Below, in pieces: positions 1 through 11,324 of a stretch of 64,000 nucleotides of DNA. Every line of letters begins with the position of its first letter. Within the stretch, counting starts at the first letter, position 1. The notes below the pieces were generated by a model. It did not search any database. It was not told the origin of the DNA and was given only the letters and a program-made list of their open reading frames with translations. A program made the position numbers and the translations under genes. The stretch is from Amborella trichopoda (lineage: Eukaryota; Streptophyta; Magnoliopsida; Amborellales; Amborellaceae). Location: contig NW_006499728.1 in the NCBI RefSeq assembly GCF_000471905.2, forward strand, positions 3,169,263 through 3,233,262. The letters run 5' to 3'.

Positions 1-3000
1 TAATTAGAACCAAATCTTTTTCGTTCTAAGGATTAAACTCCATTTACAAGGAAATCAAAGATTTTTTCAATTTTGATTTTGTGATCAAAACTGTACAGTT
101 TTTCCAGCAAGTATCTGAGTTGATTTTGCAATCACTTTGGAAGGATTTTGGGTGCACGATATCACCTGGCTTGAAGGTGACTGAACCAAGAAATAAAAAT
201 TTATTTTGATATTGATTGTGAGATTGGAACTTCCACCAATTTTCTAGTAAGAGTTCAAGTTGGTATCCAGATTGACTTGGAATTATTTCTGGGCAAACAA
301 TTAAATACTAACTGAACCCCACTATTATATAAAGTGCATTATTACAAAATTGTTTCTTATATTTATATAATATTCCCTGCACAGGAACCTATACATCCTC
401 CAATAACACTGTCTAAAACTTGCTATCATCAGACCCATAATAGGGATTCCATGCAATGCTAAAAGCAAAAGGGAGTGCAAGCCCCCTCTCAATAGTATTA
501 ACAAATGTGCAGACCGGACATGCCTCCAACATGGGCTCCATATGTGTTACGCACAATTGTCATTAAAAACAAACACAAACAAGAACATCTTTGCTTGCGT
601 TCCTTTGCTTTAAGCCAGATACCAGTTAAAAACCTAATGGTTTGAACCCATTCGCAAATAAGTACCACAGCATGAAAGGGCATGCAAGAAAACCCTTTAT
701 TTGGAACCTGAATCATGTTATACGTTGGGGTCGTGGTGGTAGCACCCCACATCCTAGTCGCCATGTTGTGGTTTTCATTCCCACCAGTAACATCACCCCA
801 CAAATACCTTCAAAAAAAGCCAACTCCTAATCTACTTGAAAAAACAGGTAGGGGCTTGTATTCCCCACTGAATTACCCAAAAAAAAAAAAAACTATAATT
901 ATCAAGTAAACATCCAATGCACTTCAAGAATCTTGTTCAGCATTTAAATATCACTTACCCATAATTTTACCTGCCCTAAAATATGCCCAATCTCATTAAA
1001 AAATGACCAAATGCATTTTATCCCTATAGAAATCCCCAATATTGATTTATTTTTAAGATAGTTGAAGCCATTACTTTCAATGTCCAAGGGCACTCAAAAG
1101 GGACAAAGGAGTCTAAATGCCTTGAGGGTCCATCCAAACACCTGCAGTCAAGGTGGGAAAAACTTAAAATAATTTGAGTCACTTTGGAAACCACAAAAAC
1201 CACCTACAAATGTAAGATTGGAAACTCCACGTACTCCATATAATAGAACATGTCGTGTCCCTGGAACATCCCCAATTGCCCCACTGCTATCATTGGAGCT
1301 GTGATGGACACCTTCCCTTTCAAAGCATGGAACCTAGGTGAGAAAGTCCAAACAATTGCTACCCAATTCTTCAAATCCAACAAGCCCAAACCTTCAAGCA
1401 CACCAACATACGTAATTATTCATGAAATCTTTGTAGCTACAGCCTTCCATATTTTTAACAAGCTCTTTCGGGTATCAAACAACAAAGAAGTCACACAAAG
1501 CTCCATTAAGCTGACTGTGTTGGAAAATCAAGAGAAGCCAACTCCCAAACCAAAATTACAAAGCACCAACTCCACCTTACATCAAAAAAATATAGCTGAG
1601 ACCAATAAGTTATCACAAAGGATAAACAATAATGCACAAGAGATTAGCCAACACAACAAACATTTACACCCAACGTTCGTTCCACCATATCTTACAATCC
1701 AAAGATTCAGCAAATGAAAATAAGCTGAAATCCCTATGTCAACACTCAACAGTGGTCGTCCATAGGTAAAAATATCCTGCCCCACTTCTAAAATTAAAAG
1801 GTCACGCCTACAAGATGATAAAGTTTATCCCCAAAACCATAAGAAAACCAAATAAGGAGATGATTGAGAATTCTAGCAAATGTTATGGAAATCTAGGACC
1901 CTATGCATAGAGAACACTTGGACTTTCCGGCTCTCGAAGGTAAGTGGTCAAACTAATGCAAACCTGGTGGTAGTTGATACTAAAAACCTCATCTTTTTTT
2001 CCATTTTCTCTTCTTCTTCTTTTTTTTTTTTTTCTCTTCTGGGGGGGCGGGGGAAGAATTGGAGGGGCATGCGGGGTAGTTCAGCAGTAAGATTCCAAGT
2101 CGGGACAAAGGTTTGCAAAATTCAACACCTTAGCCATTCAGTAAAAGCCTTATCACATTAGGAAACAGCCACAATACTCCAATCATGTCTTTGACACTCG
2201 TAACTGTCAAACAAAATCTTGATTGCTTTTTAAGTGTAACAGAAAATTAGACCTTTCATGTGTTGAAGAACAATATATTATCAAGAGAAATTGGGTGCAT
2301 CAATTCTACCACCTCATGCAGTTTCAACAATTTCAAAATTAAAGTTTCTACAATTAGCAGTCTGGTTTGCCTTCAAATGAATGTTACCAGGGAATCAACT
2401 AAAAAATTAGACTACTTATCTCCTAAAATAGCATACTGTGTGTTTCTAAAATGTCATACACTCAGATGTATCCTGAAGGCTAATCAGCATTCAAAAGCGC
2501 CCACAACTCATCAAGAAACAAATAATTAAAAAAATCAAAATTCCGTATGTACCAATTTACACGAAAATAAACAATAATTTTTATCAGAGAGTGTATTTGA
2601 GATACAAATGTTGATTAAACTGTTGATAACATGTATTATCATGACCTACAAGGATCAAATTCCCAGTGAAATCTATTAAACAGTATAATTATATACATTG
2701 TCTCGCTAAATCTGAAATCCTAAAAAGAAACGTAATACAGCTATTTTCAAGAAAACCCTCGTCTCCCCTGGTAATGAATGGCAGTCGCCCTTATACACAA
2801 ACCCCTAATGCCTACTCTACATATGCGAAATTCACTCATCACCCTGAAACTACACCAACATACCCCATTCTTAATGCAAGATCTCAGAAACCCTAGACTA
2901 AGAACTTCTCCAGCACTTAAATTCTCAAAACCCTAGCTTTGCAACAGGAAGAAAAACTCCAAAACACCAATACCCAGCTCCCATGAATGATACCTCAAAA

Positions 3001-3107
3001 AGAACAAAAAAACCCTAGAAGTGCTGCATGAACCGAATTTGGAGGGAAAACAAGAGGCATGGCGAATTCAGAAAACCCTCAAATAAGTTTATCATTGGAA
3101 AACTCAC
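1..3107 (-). other. Presumed intron 1 of the EML-like gene; no coding sequence recognised
   Basis: The stretch is AT-rich with scattered short frames on both strands. The longest (plus strand, 1250-1717, 155 codons) resembles nothing I know and has intron-like composition. It holds a SINE-like repeat at 725-892 and a T-rich then G-rich run near 2019-2053. No exon with the acidic or ENT-domain sequence expected downstream in an EML gene is visible. Confidence 0.35.
725..892 (+). mobile_element. SINE-like element, family 1, copy 1
   Basis: It starts with the shared head GGGGTCGTGGTGGTAGCACC and carries a B-box-like GGTTTTCATTCCC. It ends TTCCCCACTGAATTACCC followed by a 14-A tail. The same layout recurs near 8327, 18348, 43690 and (minus strand) 29258. 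The head resembles a Pol III A box, so a tRNA-type origin is likely but degenerate. Confidence 0.6.
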
Positions 3108-3135
3108 CACTACTGTCTGAAGGGCCGTAGTCCAT
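3108..3135 (-). CDS. First coding exon of a probable EMSY-LIKE (EML) gene, partial
   Basis: On the minus strand an ATG at 3135 opens a 28-nt coding exon reading MDYGPSDSS, followed by a good donor (G|GTGAGT at 3107). From memory this matches the N-terminus of plant EMSY-LIKE proteins, nuclear chromatin readers with an ENT domain and a Tudor/Agenet-type domain that act in immunity and seed development. In that family an acidic Asp-rich stretch and then the ENT domain follow in later exons. I could not find those exons in 1-3100, so intron 1 is probably longer than 3.1 kb and the gene runs off the left edge. A promoter with a TATA box lies about 430 bp upstream, and a pyrimidine-rich leader fits a real transcript start. 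The call rests on nine residues plus context, so it is tentative; any protein starting with this motif would look the same. Confidence 0.5.
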
Positions 3136-3545
3136 CAATTTCTCTGAAAATTTTTGCCTCAAATCGCTTGTCTTCGACACTGAAACCCTAAAATCAATAA
3201 CCAGCTCAGTAATAAAAACTTCTTCAACAGAAACAATGGTGATCGCATACGAGCCATGTATCAGGCGTCTTCACCGCCATTAACACCCAATCACAAGATT
3301 CTGATAATAGAAATAGAAGAGATAAAATATAGAGAGAGAAGTCGAGCTCAAAGCCCCCGAACAAGGAATTCAGGGAGAACAAGAAACAGCTGATGAGAGA
3401 CAAAGAGACATTGAAAGTATAAGACAGCAGGAGAAAGCTAAAATTAGAGAGAGAAAGCTCGTTTTTTAGGGCAAAGAGGGGGATTTCGAGGCGAGTAGCG
3501 GTTGATGAGAGAGAACGAACACAGTCTTGAGTCTTGGCGAGAGAA
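3136..3545 (-). promoter_or_regulatory. 5' leader of the EML-like gene, CT-rich
   Basis: Read on the minus strand this stretch is rich in CTCTCT runs, typical of plant 5' leaders. It contains a possible small upstream ORF starting MAVKTPDTW (near 3282-3224). A possible acceptor (TTTTAG followed by GGTTTCAG, near 3190) just before the coding exon suggests a leader intron. The longer frame 3550-3224 is low-complexity Leu/Ser-rich leader translation and I do not treat it as a protein. Confidence 0.45.
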
Positions 3546-3560
3546 TGCACGGACTCGAGC

Positions 3561-3573
3561 GCGGTTTATAGGG
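3561..3573 (-). promoter_or_regulatory. TATA box of the EML-like gene
   Basis: The minus strand reads CCCTATAAACCGC. The TATAAA core is at 3570-3565, which would put transcription start near 3535, at the top of the CT-rich leader. A second AT-rich motif (CTATTTAAAC, 3590-3581) lies just upstream. Confidence 0.5.
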
Positions 3574-3575
3574 AG

Positions 3576-4157
3576 GAGTCGTTTAAATAGCCTATTGTTA
3601 TTTGAGTTCCGGAACTAAGGGGGGAACTTAACAGGATTTTGTGTTTTGTTCTCCCTTTTAGAGAGAGAGCGGAGAGAGAGCTTTAGAGGGAGAAAGCGTG
3701 ATTGCTTTTTAGAGAGAAAAAGCGTTTTAGAGAGAGATAGAGCTTCTGGATACTATCCGGCTTCAATGTAGGCACTATAGATTCCTCACACGCGTTTTAG
3801 ATTCCTCGCACGTTGTTGTCAGTAATACTAATATATGATTATGTACGCCGGATAAATTAAGGAACGAAAATGTTAAAATGAGACTAAGCTTTATAGAAGG
3901 AAAAAAAAAAAAAAATGTAAGGACTCGCCTCCAACCTTACTCGATATTATAATTATAAAGTGGGAAACTTTTCATGTCGATCATCCCGACCTTGATTATT
4001 ATGGTTGCAAAAAAATTTAGGACTTTAAGCCGAAAAAATAGGATATATTATAATGCATCATCTGAACCATCTCTTTTCAAATGTTCATAAATCTACATAA
4101 TTTATTGATTTGTACTTTTTTGAGGTATAAATTTCATATGCAATAGTGGAAAATATA
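3576..4157. other. Gene-free upstream region of the EML-like gene
   Basis: It contains GAGAGA-rich blocks (3660-3740) that may be promoter elements, and AT-rich sequence up to the solo LTR. No frame, RNA gene or clear repeat was seen. Confidence 0.3.
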
Positions 4158-4440
4158 TTTTATGTTAAATATGGTGATATCCAAAATCACCCACACAAGT
4201 AAATCCCATATTATATGGGGCTAGGATTGGGATTAATATTGATAAGATTCTAAATAAAATAAAAATACAAAAAGATTAATAATCTTGGGTATATCTCTTG
4301 GTTTTGAGATATACGTATAGGAAAATTCCTATTTAATGTGGATTACTAATCTTATATATATGAGACGAAGGAGGAAAAAAATATGTATTTGGATCACTGT
4401 ATGGGAAAGATGGCTTCCTCTAGACAAGCCATCGATTCCA

Positions 4441-5040
4441 TAGAGATTTTGGGGGATTCTGGGGGTTTCTTATGCATGATAAGCATATTGAGAGGCTGGC
4501 TTCTTGTAGAGAAGTGGTTCCATGGAGATTTTATATGTTTCCCCTTTTAGTGAGAGCAAAACTTCTCAGTTGCTATCAAGTTTCTCCTATGGAGATTTTA
4601 GGGGGTTTCCTTGTTTTAGTGATAGTTTGGCTTCTCGTAGATATTTTAGGGGGTTTCTCCTTTTAGTGAGGACAAGACAACTCGTTTGCTATCAAGTTTC
4701 TCCCATAGAAATTTTAGGGGGTTTTCCCTTTTAATGAGACAATGTCTTTGTTGTTGCTATCAAGTTTTTTCCATGAAGATTTTAGGGGGTTTCCCTTTTT
4801 AGTGAGATAACGTCTGGGTTGCTCTCAAGTTTCTTTTATGGAAATTCTTATGAAAACTTTGATAGTTTCCTCTTTATTGAGAGAATGCCTCAGTTGTCAT
4901 CTAAATTACTATCAAGTTTCTCTTCGTGAACATGTTTTGGAGGTTTCCTCTTTTAATGAGAGAACGTATTGGTTGCTATCAAATTTTCCTTCATGGATAA
5001 GAGATTTTGGGGGGTTTCTCCTTTTAGTGAAGTGAGATAA
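4441..5040 (+). repeat. Minisatellite 1 inside the solo LTR
   Basis: About eight imperfect units of roughly 45-70 bp share the core GATTTTAGGGGGTTTC, CTTTTAGTGAG and TTGCTATCAAGTTTCTC. Short frames here (4472, 4522, 4838) are translations of the repeat. Confidence 0.75.
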
Positions 5041-5079
5041 CTATTGTAGTTGCAATTGTCTTCTTGGATATTGGTTTAA

Positions 5080-5990
5080 CTACAGGTTGTCTTCCTGAAT
5101 AGTGTTTAGCTACTTAGTTGCATTGCCGAAGTTTGTCATCCTGGATAGTGGTTTAGCTGCAGTTTGTATTCCTAAATAGTGGTTTAGCGTCTTAGTTGCA
5201 TTATGGAATATAAATGGATCTCTTCCTGACTGTGGAAGGAATAGAGATGGTTGGAGGGTTTATGAAATACAGGTTTAGTTGTGGAACAGAGATGGATCTC
5301 TTCCTGGATAGTGGTTTAGCTATGGAATAGAGATGGTTTAGTTGTGGAATAGAGATGTGTCTCTTCCTGGATAATGGTGTAGCTATAGAATGGTTTAGCA
5401 TAACTATGTGAGACTCTTTCATGATAGTGGTTTAGCTATGGAATGATTTTGCTTAGTTTTGGAATAGGGATGAATCTCTTTATGAACAGTGGTTTAGCTA
5501 TGAAATGGTTTAGCTTAGCTGTGGAATAGAGATAATGGTTTAGTTATGGAATAAAGATGGTTTAGCTGTGGAATAAAGATGGGTGATGGGTATCTTTATG
5601 GACAGTGGTTTAGCTATGGAATAGAGATGGATCTCTTCCTAAACAATGGTTTAGCTATTGAATAGAGATGGGTTTCTTTTTGGACAGTGGTTTAGTTATA
5701 GAATATGGCTTAGCTATAAAATAGATATGGTATATTTTTTGACAGTGGTTTAGCTATGGAATATAGATGGTTTAGATATGGAACGGAGATGGTATCTCCT
5801 TGAACAATGGTGGTATATTCTTGGACAATGGTTTAGCTATATAATATAGATGAGAGATCAACGGGTGTCTATTGATAGAGCGGGTAGGTTTGTCTAAAAA
5901 AGTTTGTCGATGGTTAAAGAGGTAATGGTTTAGGCATGGAATAGAGATGAGTGATCGATGGGTGTGTCAATCAGGAGAGCGGGTGGGTTT
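5080..5990 (+). repeat. Minisatellite 2 inside the solo LTR
   Basis: Many imperfect units of about 25-60 bp are built on GTGGTTTAGCTATGGAATAG, AGATGGATCTCTTCCTGGAC and similar. The same units appear in reverse orientation at 62060-62300. Confidence 0.75.
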
Positions 5991-6334
5991 GCCGAGGGTT
6001 AAAGAGGTGATTATATGTCCCAAAATTTTATATGTAACTTTCATAGGCATAGTACATTTGAGTTCACTGTAGCCCTTTTGAGGTGAACCATGTGCTCTTG
6101 TGGTGTGTGTTTTATGCTTTATTTATTGTATTTTTGTTTTTAGCTTGTCGTGTGTGTTTTATGATTTATTTATTGTATGTTTGTTTCTCTAGCTGGATAA
6201 TAAATGTTATTAGTGGGATTCAACTTTGGGGATTTTTATTTCTGCATCTAAGGGAGTTCTTAAATCCTAACATTTTAGAATCATATTATAGTTAAATCCT
6301 AACATTTTAGAACCATTTCAGGTATTTCCCATGC

Positions 6335-6415
6335 CTTAAGTGATTGTTAGATAAGATATTGAGGTAATGCTTTATTTTTTCATAAGGCCTAAATCTTATA
6401 GAACCTGCATCCATC
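6335..6415 (+). repeat. MITE family B, end fragment
   Basis: GAGGTAATGCTTTATTTTTT followed by ATAAGGCCTAAATCTTATAG matches the right end of the family B elements at 22270-22668 and 56350-56718. No left end was found. Confidence 0.4.
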
Positions 6416-7102
6416 AAATAAATATTGTAAAACAATTGGTGGTCTGGCGACACCAATGCCAATTACATAGAGCCTAAGAGCACTAAGTAGTCATTAGTTT
6501 GGTTTTGGTCCCAAAAAAGCATGGTGAAGATTTGTTCCAAAAAGTACAAATTGCCAAACATGACTATTTCCATGGCCCGAAAAAGCATAACTTAAAAAAT
6601 AGGTCAATATGAGTATATTTTTAGTGAACTTTTATAAGGAGGATTACTAAAAATAATGAACGGGAAGTAAAAACAAAAAATAATAATTTCATAATATTAT
6701 TATTATCATCATTCGAACCTTATCCCAACTAATCATTTTATAATATAAAAAATCAAATATCTAGATCATAAGACTTTGTTAGTCTTTACCCTGACCAAAC
6801 TCATTCCAAGAACTAAAATGGTTTAAGTATAATGTAGTAAAGTATGAATTTATGTTCTACGGTGAGGCTCATGAAGTATAAGGGCAAAGTAAACTCTGGG
6901 AGAGAGAAAGAGATAATGGAGGTTTGTCCAATGAACCAAGAGAGATGAATTCAAATAGTAACTCTATTACAAAGGGGATTTTTTTAACAACATTTTTTGA
7001 AAAGTGATATTCCATATTTTGGACTATCTTCAAAAAAACCGAGCTTTTATGAACTTATTTTAACAATCATATTACGCTTTAAAATGAGTATTACTAACTA
7101 TG
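6416..7102. other. AT-rich intergenic stretch with nothing recognised
   Basis: No coding potential, RNA gene or repeat with a second copy was seen here. Confidence 0.3.
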
Positions 7103-7110
7103 ATGTCAAC

Positions 7111-7589
7111 CACTGTTCGCAAAACCGTCCGATCTAATCGCTAACCTCCCGATTAGATCGGGCGATTAGGGGTGATAAACTGGTATTTAAAAACAAAAAT
7201 GTATATAAATTATAAAAAATATGGAATTTGATTTGTAACGTATTTTTAAATATTATTTACATTATGCTAAAGATTAAAAATTGTTTTGGTCATTAATACT
7301 CACTTTTATATTTTTCATCTTTTTTTAGAAAAATGGTTTAAAATCCATTTTTTTTTCATTAAATTTTCAACTTCATTTGAATTCGTTTTGTTTTAATCAT
7401 TCTTTATATGTTTTCATATTTTAGTAGTTTTTTTTTTTGTATATTTTTTATTTTTTTTCAACTGTTTTTTTACCGCCGTGGAGTTACTTGGTTAGAGCGG
7501 TTGAATCGGCCGATTTACCGCTTAGGCCTGTTAAACCACTTCCAAGCCCATATCCGGTTAACCGTTCCGGTTCGATTTTGCTAACACTG
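7111..7589. mobile_element. hAT-type non-autonomous element (479 bp), copy 1
   Basis: It starts CACTGTTCGCAAAACCG and ends TTTTGCTAACACTG. The ends are inverted copies of about 13 bp (CAGTGTTNGCAAAA). The flanks are ATGTCAAC on both sides (7103-7110 and 7590-7597), a perfect 8-bp duplication as expected of hAT elements. A subterminal palindrome around CCGATC lies just inside the left end. No transposase is present. The 30070-31263 element belongs to the same family. Confidence 0.8.
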
Positions 7590-7814
7590 ATGTCAACACA
7601 TATTCCCCCTTGCAAAATCTTTGTTATGGGGATTCTCTTCACATGGAAACATTGATGTAAGGGATAATTACATCCAGAATTTTATGGGATTAAAATCATG
7701 GGTATTTGTTCTTAAAGAATACTTATTCAAATGCTAATAAAGATGATGTGAAATTTTTGATGTATAGTGCTTTTGATGAGGTATATAGAGACTGGTGGGG
7801 TGTTAATTTTAAAC

Positions 7815-8171
7815 TAGAGGCGGCAACGTTTCCAAGTCGGGTCGGGTCGAGTATGGTACCAAACCTAGACTTGAAGTTATTGGACCTAGACCCGACTGGA
7901 TTCGGATTTGGACCTGACTCAAAAATACAAAAAGATACATTTAAATGTTATGCTAATTATATGCATATATTATTTAAATATTAGAACAAAAAATATATAG
8001 TTATATTTATTTAATCGAAATATTTAGATAATAACACTATTTTGGTTGGATCCACATGGACCCAGATCCAAATAGTGTTCGGGTTCAATATTTGGACCAG
8101 GAAATCCGACGGGTCCAATTATTGGACCCATACCTAGACTCGGGTCGGGTTAGGGTCCATTACGACCCCAA
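7815..8171. mobile_element. hAT-type MITE with GGGTCGGG-rich ends
   Basis: It starts TAGAGGCGGCAACG and ends TCCATTACGACCCCAA. The inverted ends resemble the widespread plant TAGGGGTGGCAATGGACCC type. The flanks TTTTAAAC (7807-7814) and TTTGAAAC (8172-8179) form an 8-bp duplication with one mismatch. GGGTCGGGTC-type repeats fill both arms and the middle is AT-rich. No coding capacity. Confidence 0.65.
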
Positions 8172-8326
8172 TTTGAAACTTGGTTGTTTAGATCGATGAC
8201 TAGTGAAAGATGTCTACAACATAGATATATTTTAATGATGAGGTTGGGGAGGGAGGTATGGTCGATATATGAGGTAGAAAGAGTGATGGAAAGATAGTGT
8301 TATGCAAAGGGAGAGATAGTGATATA

Positions 8327-8486
8327 TTAGGAAATGGGCCAGGTCGTGGTGGTAGCACCCCCACACCCTAGTCACTATGTTGTGGTTCCTACTAACATTA
8401 CCCCACTGACACCTTCAAAAAACTAACTTATAAACTAGTTGGAAAAACATGTAGAGGCCTATACTCCCCACTGAATTGCCCAAAAA
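8327..8486 (+). mobile_element. SINE-like element, family 1, copy 2, with target duplication
   Basis: It has the shared GTCGTGGTGGTAGCACCCCC head, a GGTTCCTACTAAC B-box-like motif and the CCCCACTGAATTGCCC tail with a short A run. The 11-bp direct repeat ATAGTGATATA flanks it exactly (8316-8326 and 8487-8497), which shows retroposition. Confidence 0.75.
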
Positions 8487-8497
8487 ATAGTGATATA

Positions 8498-9715
8498 CCT
8501 TTTGAGAGGGAAAAAAAGGAGACGTTGGCATTTAGCTTTAAATAAGAGCCTACCAATATATAAATATATGCCGTCATATCTAAATAGATGGCTAGGATGA
8601 CTTGAGTTATAATGTTAGTGTACTCTTGAGCATTAGAACTTGATTTGACGGCTCAAAACATTTTATTTTTAATTTTTATTATAGAAATTATTTTTTAACA
8701 AAATTTGGGGCATGCATGTATCTGACAAGGGTACATATGATAATAATAATAATAAATATTTCCTGCAATGAAAATTTCTTAGTATACCCCTAAAACTTTT
8801 GGGGGCAGTTTCATCATTTATTTTCATGATAAAATCTTCCCCGCTTTTTTTTAAATTTCTAGGTGCACTTCAGTAAGAAGATGGGATGCCCCATATTTTT
8901 CTCAAAAATATTGTAGAAAAATGAAAAATCAAACAATATTTGGCGTGACATTGTGACATGAACAATCATAGTCATCCATTAAGATCGCATGGTTGAGAAG
9001 TGAGATCACATATAATTTATATTTGGGTGAAGTCATAGAAAGCTTTCCCTTTAAAACTTGGCATGATGTAGAATGGATTATCAATGTGTCAAAACTCAAA
9101 AGAGAATTAGAAAGTATGTGAAAAAGTAATATGAGCGCTTATAACCTGGTTGGCAGTGAGCCGGGAGATCTAGCTTTTAAAAATTGGGGTTTAGGACACA
9201 ATATGTGGTGCAAGGATTGAAATCTAGCCAAAGCCACGACAATGCAGGATCTGCCCGAGCCCGACCACTTGTTTCCCTTAATTTTTTTTTTTACGTTTTA
9301 CTTGGGTTTGCTAACTGGCTGGAGCCCAGCTCGTTCATGATGATCGTATAGGGACTGGGGTTGGGCTAGGATCGATGGGCCTAGCCAGTCTTGGCCTTCT
9401 AGTCAATTGTACCTATAGCTTACTCTCGCAGGAGTAGAGCCTGCATTTTAGAATCACCACATGTGTATTACAAAAGAAATAAATAAATAAATAGTAAGTT
9501 TTAAACACTTACTTTTGACTATCCAAAATTAGACTATCTTTGTTCAATCTCATGACATTACTTTTTCTAGACATATTTAGACCGCACATGAATATTTTTT
9601 CTTTATTTTATTTGCATGGTACTAATGTTGAGGACCATAAACCCTAGAATTTGGGGTCCTAACATATCTTTTATATAGAGTTCTACCAACGATGTGCTTT
9701 TGCGAGATTGGTGTA
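8498..9715. other. Intergenic stretch, no gene seen
   Basis: It contains a (TAA)n run near 8740-8757 and, at about 8860-9060, sequence resembling half of the fold-back element at 9722-10232 (shared GTGACATTGTGA and AAAGCTTTCCC). No convincing frame. Confidence 0.3.
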
Positions 9716-9721
9716 TTACAG

Positions 9722-10232
9722 AGAAGGGAAATGTTTATGTACTTTCCCTACAATATAGAAGATCTATGCTTCTCCTACCATCCAGCCCTCCAATTTTCAT
9801 CAAGAGAGCCACTCACTGTTTGATCTTAGATCCAACATCTCAACGTATTTTATTTTTAGTTTTTTTTTATACAAATTGTACGAATATGAAATTTGGTATG
9901 TGGGGCGCACTTATACAAAATATTAAAAATAAATTGTCGATAAAATATAATGACCAAAATACCCCTTCAATTTTTCAAGGGTATTTTGGTTATTTTATAT
10001 TATTGGAAATATTTTTTTTTATATTTTTCGCTAGTGTGAGTTTAATAGAGGATTGGACGTAGAAAATTTGGTGTTAAAATAGTTTGAAAAAAAATTAAAA
10101 ATAAAATAGTGTAGAGACGTGACATTGTGATTGCAACAATCTTAGCCCTCCATTCAGAATGGACGGTTGGATAAGGGAAAGTATACAAGTTTTATGTTGT
10201 AGGGGAAGCATATAAAGCTTCCTTGTAGAGAA
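9722..10232. mobile_element. Fold-back/MITE element with long imperfect inverted ends
   Basis: The left end (ACTTTCCCTACAATATAGAA, then TGCTTCTCCTACCATCCAGC) pairs imperfectly over about 80 bp with the reverse complement of the right end (TGCTTCCCCTACAACATAAA, then ACTTTCCCTTATCCAACC). A central palindrome at 9945-10000 pairs ATATAATGACCAAAATACCC with GGGTATTTTGGTTATTTTAT. The 122-codon frame across it (9694-10062) is translation of the repeat. Confidence 0.55.
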
Positions 10233-10573
10233 TGTATACCTAGAGAGACTATTTTTGTATCAAAAGATTCAGAAAATGACACAAATACAAGAGCACACGT
10301 GGTGGATTAGGAAATGACAATTGAGTGATCGCGAGAGAAAGTATTAGGTGCATTCAAGGACATCTGAAAATGTTGTATATGTGACAAATACCTCTAGTCA
10401 TCATTGTAAAATCAGGAAGCTAGGGTTTGTCAATCTTTTGTACAAAAAGTCTAATAATTTTTTTGAAATTTTAGGGTGGCATGATTTATAGTGCCCATTT
10501 TTGTTTTTTTTAAACGGTAATGTATGACTTAATTCAAATGTAAAATACAATATATTTTAGCAAGGACACAAGA

Positions 10574-11206
10574 TTACAAAAATGAAATAACCAACAGAGA
10601 TGGAGTATGGACTTCTCCTTTGGTAAGAACATCAACATCTTCATTCCCCTCTCTATGACAATGTTGCACCATTGCCATAGAGGTTGACAAAATATCCAAA
10701 ATTTGATGAAAAATAGCCCTTAATCTCCAAGGAATATGGGCCTTTATCTTGCTCCAGGCAATTATATTTGCCGAGTCTCCTTCGATAATCCTGCCCCTTA
10801 CCAAAGTGCATAGCAATTTCAAACCTTTTAATAAACCTCGTGCTTCTGCCTCATTTGCCATTGTGATACCACAAGGACCCGAGTAAGAGAATATAATGTG
10901 GCCCAAATTATTTCTAATTAAACCATCATAGTTAGCTGGTACTGGATTCCCAAGTGAACTTCCATCAAAATTAAGTTTGAAGGAATTCACTGATGGTGGT
11001 ATCCAAACAACCTCACTACGAGTGATGATGGTAACACCAATTTTTGCAACTGTCAAGGGATTGTTAATGATAAGACTTCTAGGAATAAAGCCAATATCCT
11101 TATGAGTGAGGAACCAATTAGCTGCAACTGTCAAAATATTCGATTTTAATGTAGACAAATATGTACTTATACTATAAAAAACTCTTCTATTTTTTTCCTT
11201 CCTCAC
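10574..11206 (-). pseudogene. LINE C-terminal RNase H domain
   Basis: A 210-codon open frame includes FKLNFDGSSLGNP (first catalytic Asp), ANEAEARGLLKGL (Glu motif), IEGDSAN (Asp) and the tail HCHREGNEDVDVLTK, the RNase H signature. The core is uninterrupted, making this the best-kept domain of the element. Confidence 0.75.
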
Positions 11207-11324
11207 ACTCCAAAGAATATTAAGCTAAATAGATCGTCAAATAATAGTTCCCAACTTTGAAATATTGGGTGTGATCCATTGGTCAATAAGAGTTATGACA
11301 TTAAGGGGTAAAGGTAATGACAAA

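Larger units (their letters stand above)
4163..6272 (+). mobile_element. Solo LTR (about 2.1 kb) with internal minisatellites
   Basis: The element begins TGTTAAATATGG and ends AAATCCTAACA, giving TGTTA...TAACA ends. It is flanked by TTTTA on both sides (4158-4162 and 6273-6277), the 5-bp duplication expected of an LTR retrotransposon. A second copy of the end motif at 6304 makes the right boundary uncertain by about 32 bp. Near 6080 a stretch resembling GTGAACC...CTTTATG looks like a polyadenylation region. No internal protein-coding region follows, so this is a solo LTR left by recombination. An antisense relative lies at 61860-62653. Confidence 0.7.

Noticed and set aside
1250..1717. 155-codon plus-strand frame
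   Set aside because: No recognisable domain, Asn/Lys/Thr-rich chance composition, within a presumed intron.
4441..5990. Possible CRISPR-like or coding repeat array
   Set aside because: Units are contiguous and variable without unique spacers, and sit inside a plant solo LTR.
9694..10062. 122-codon plus-strand frame
   Set aside because: It lies across a fold-back element, and its second half spans the central palindrome.
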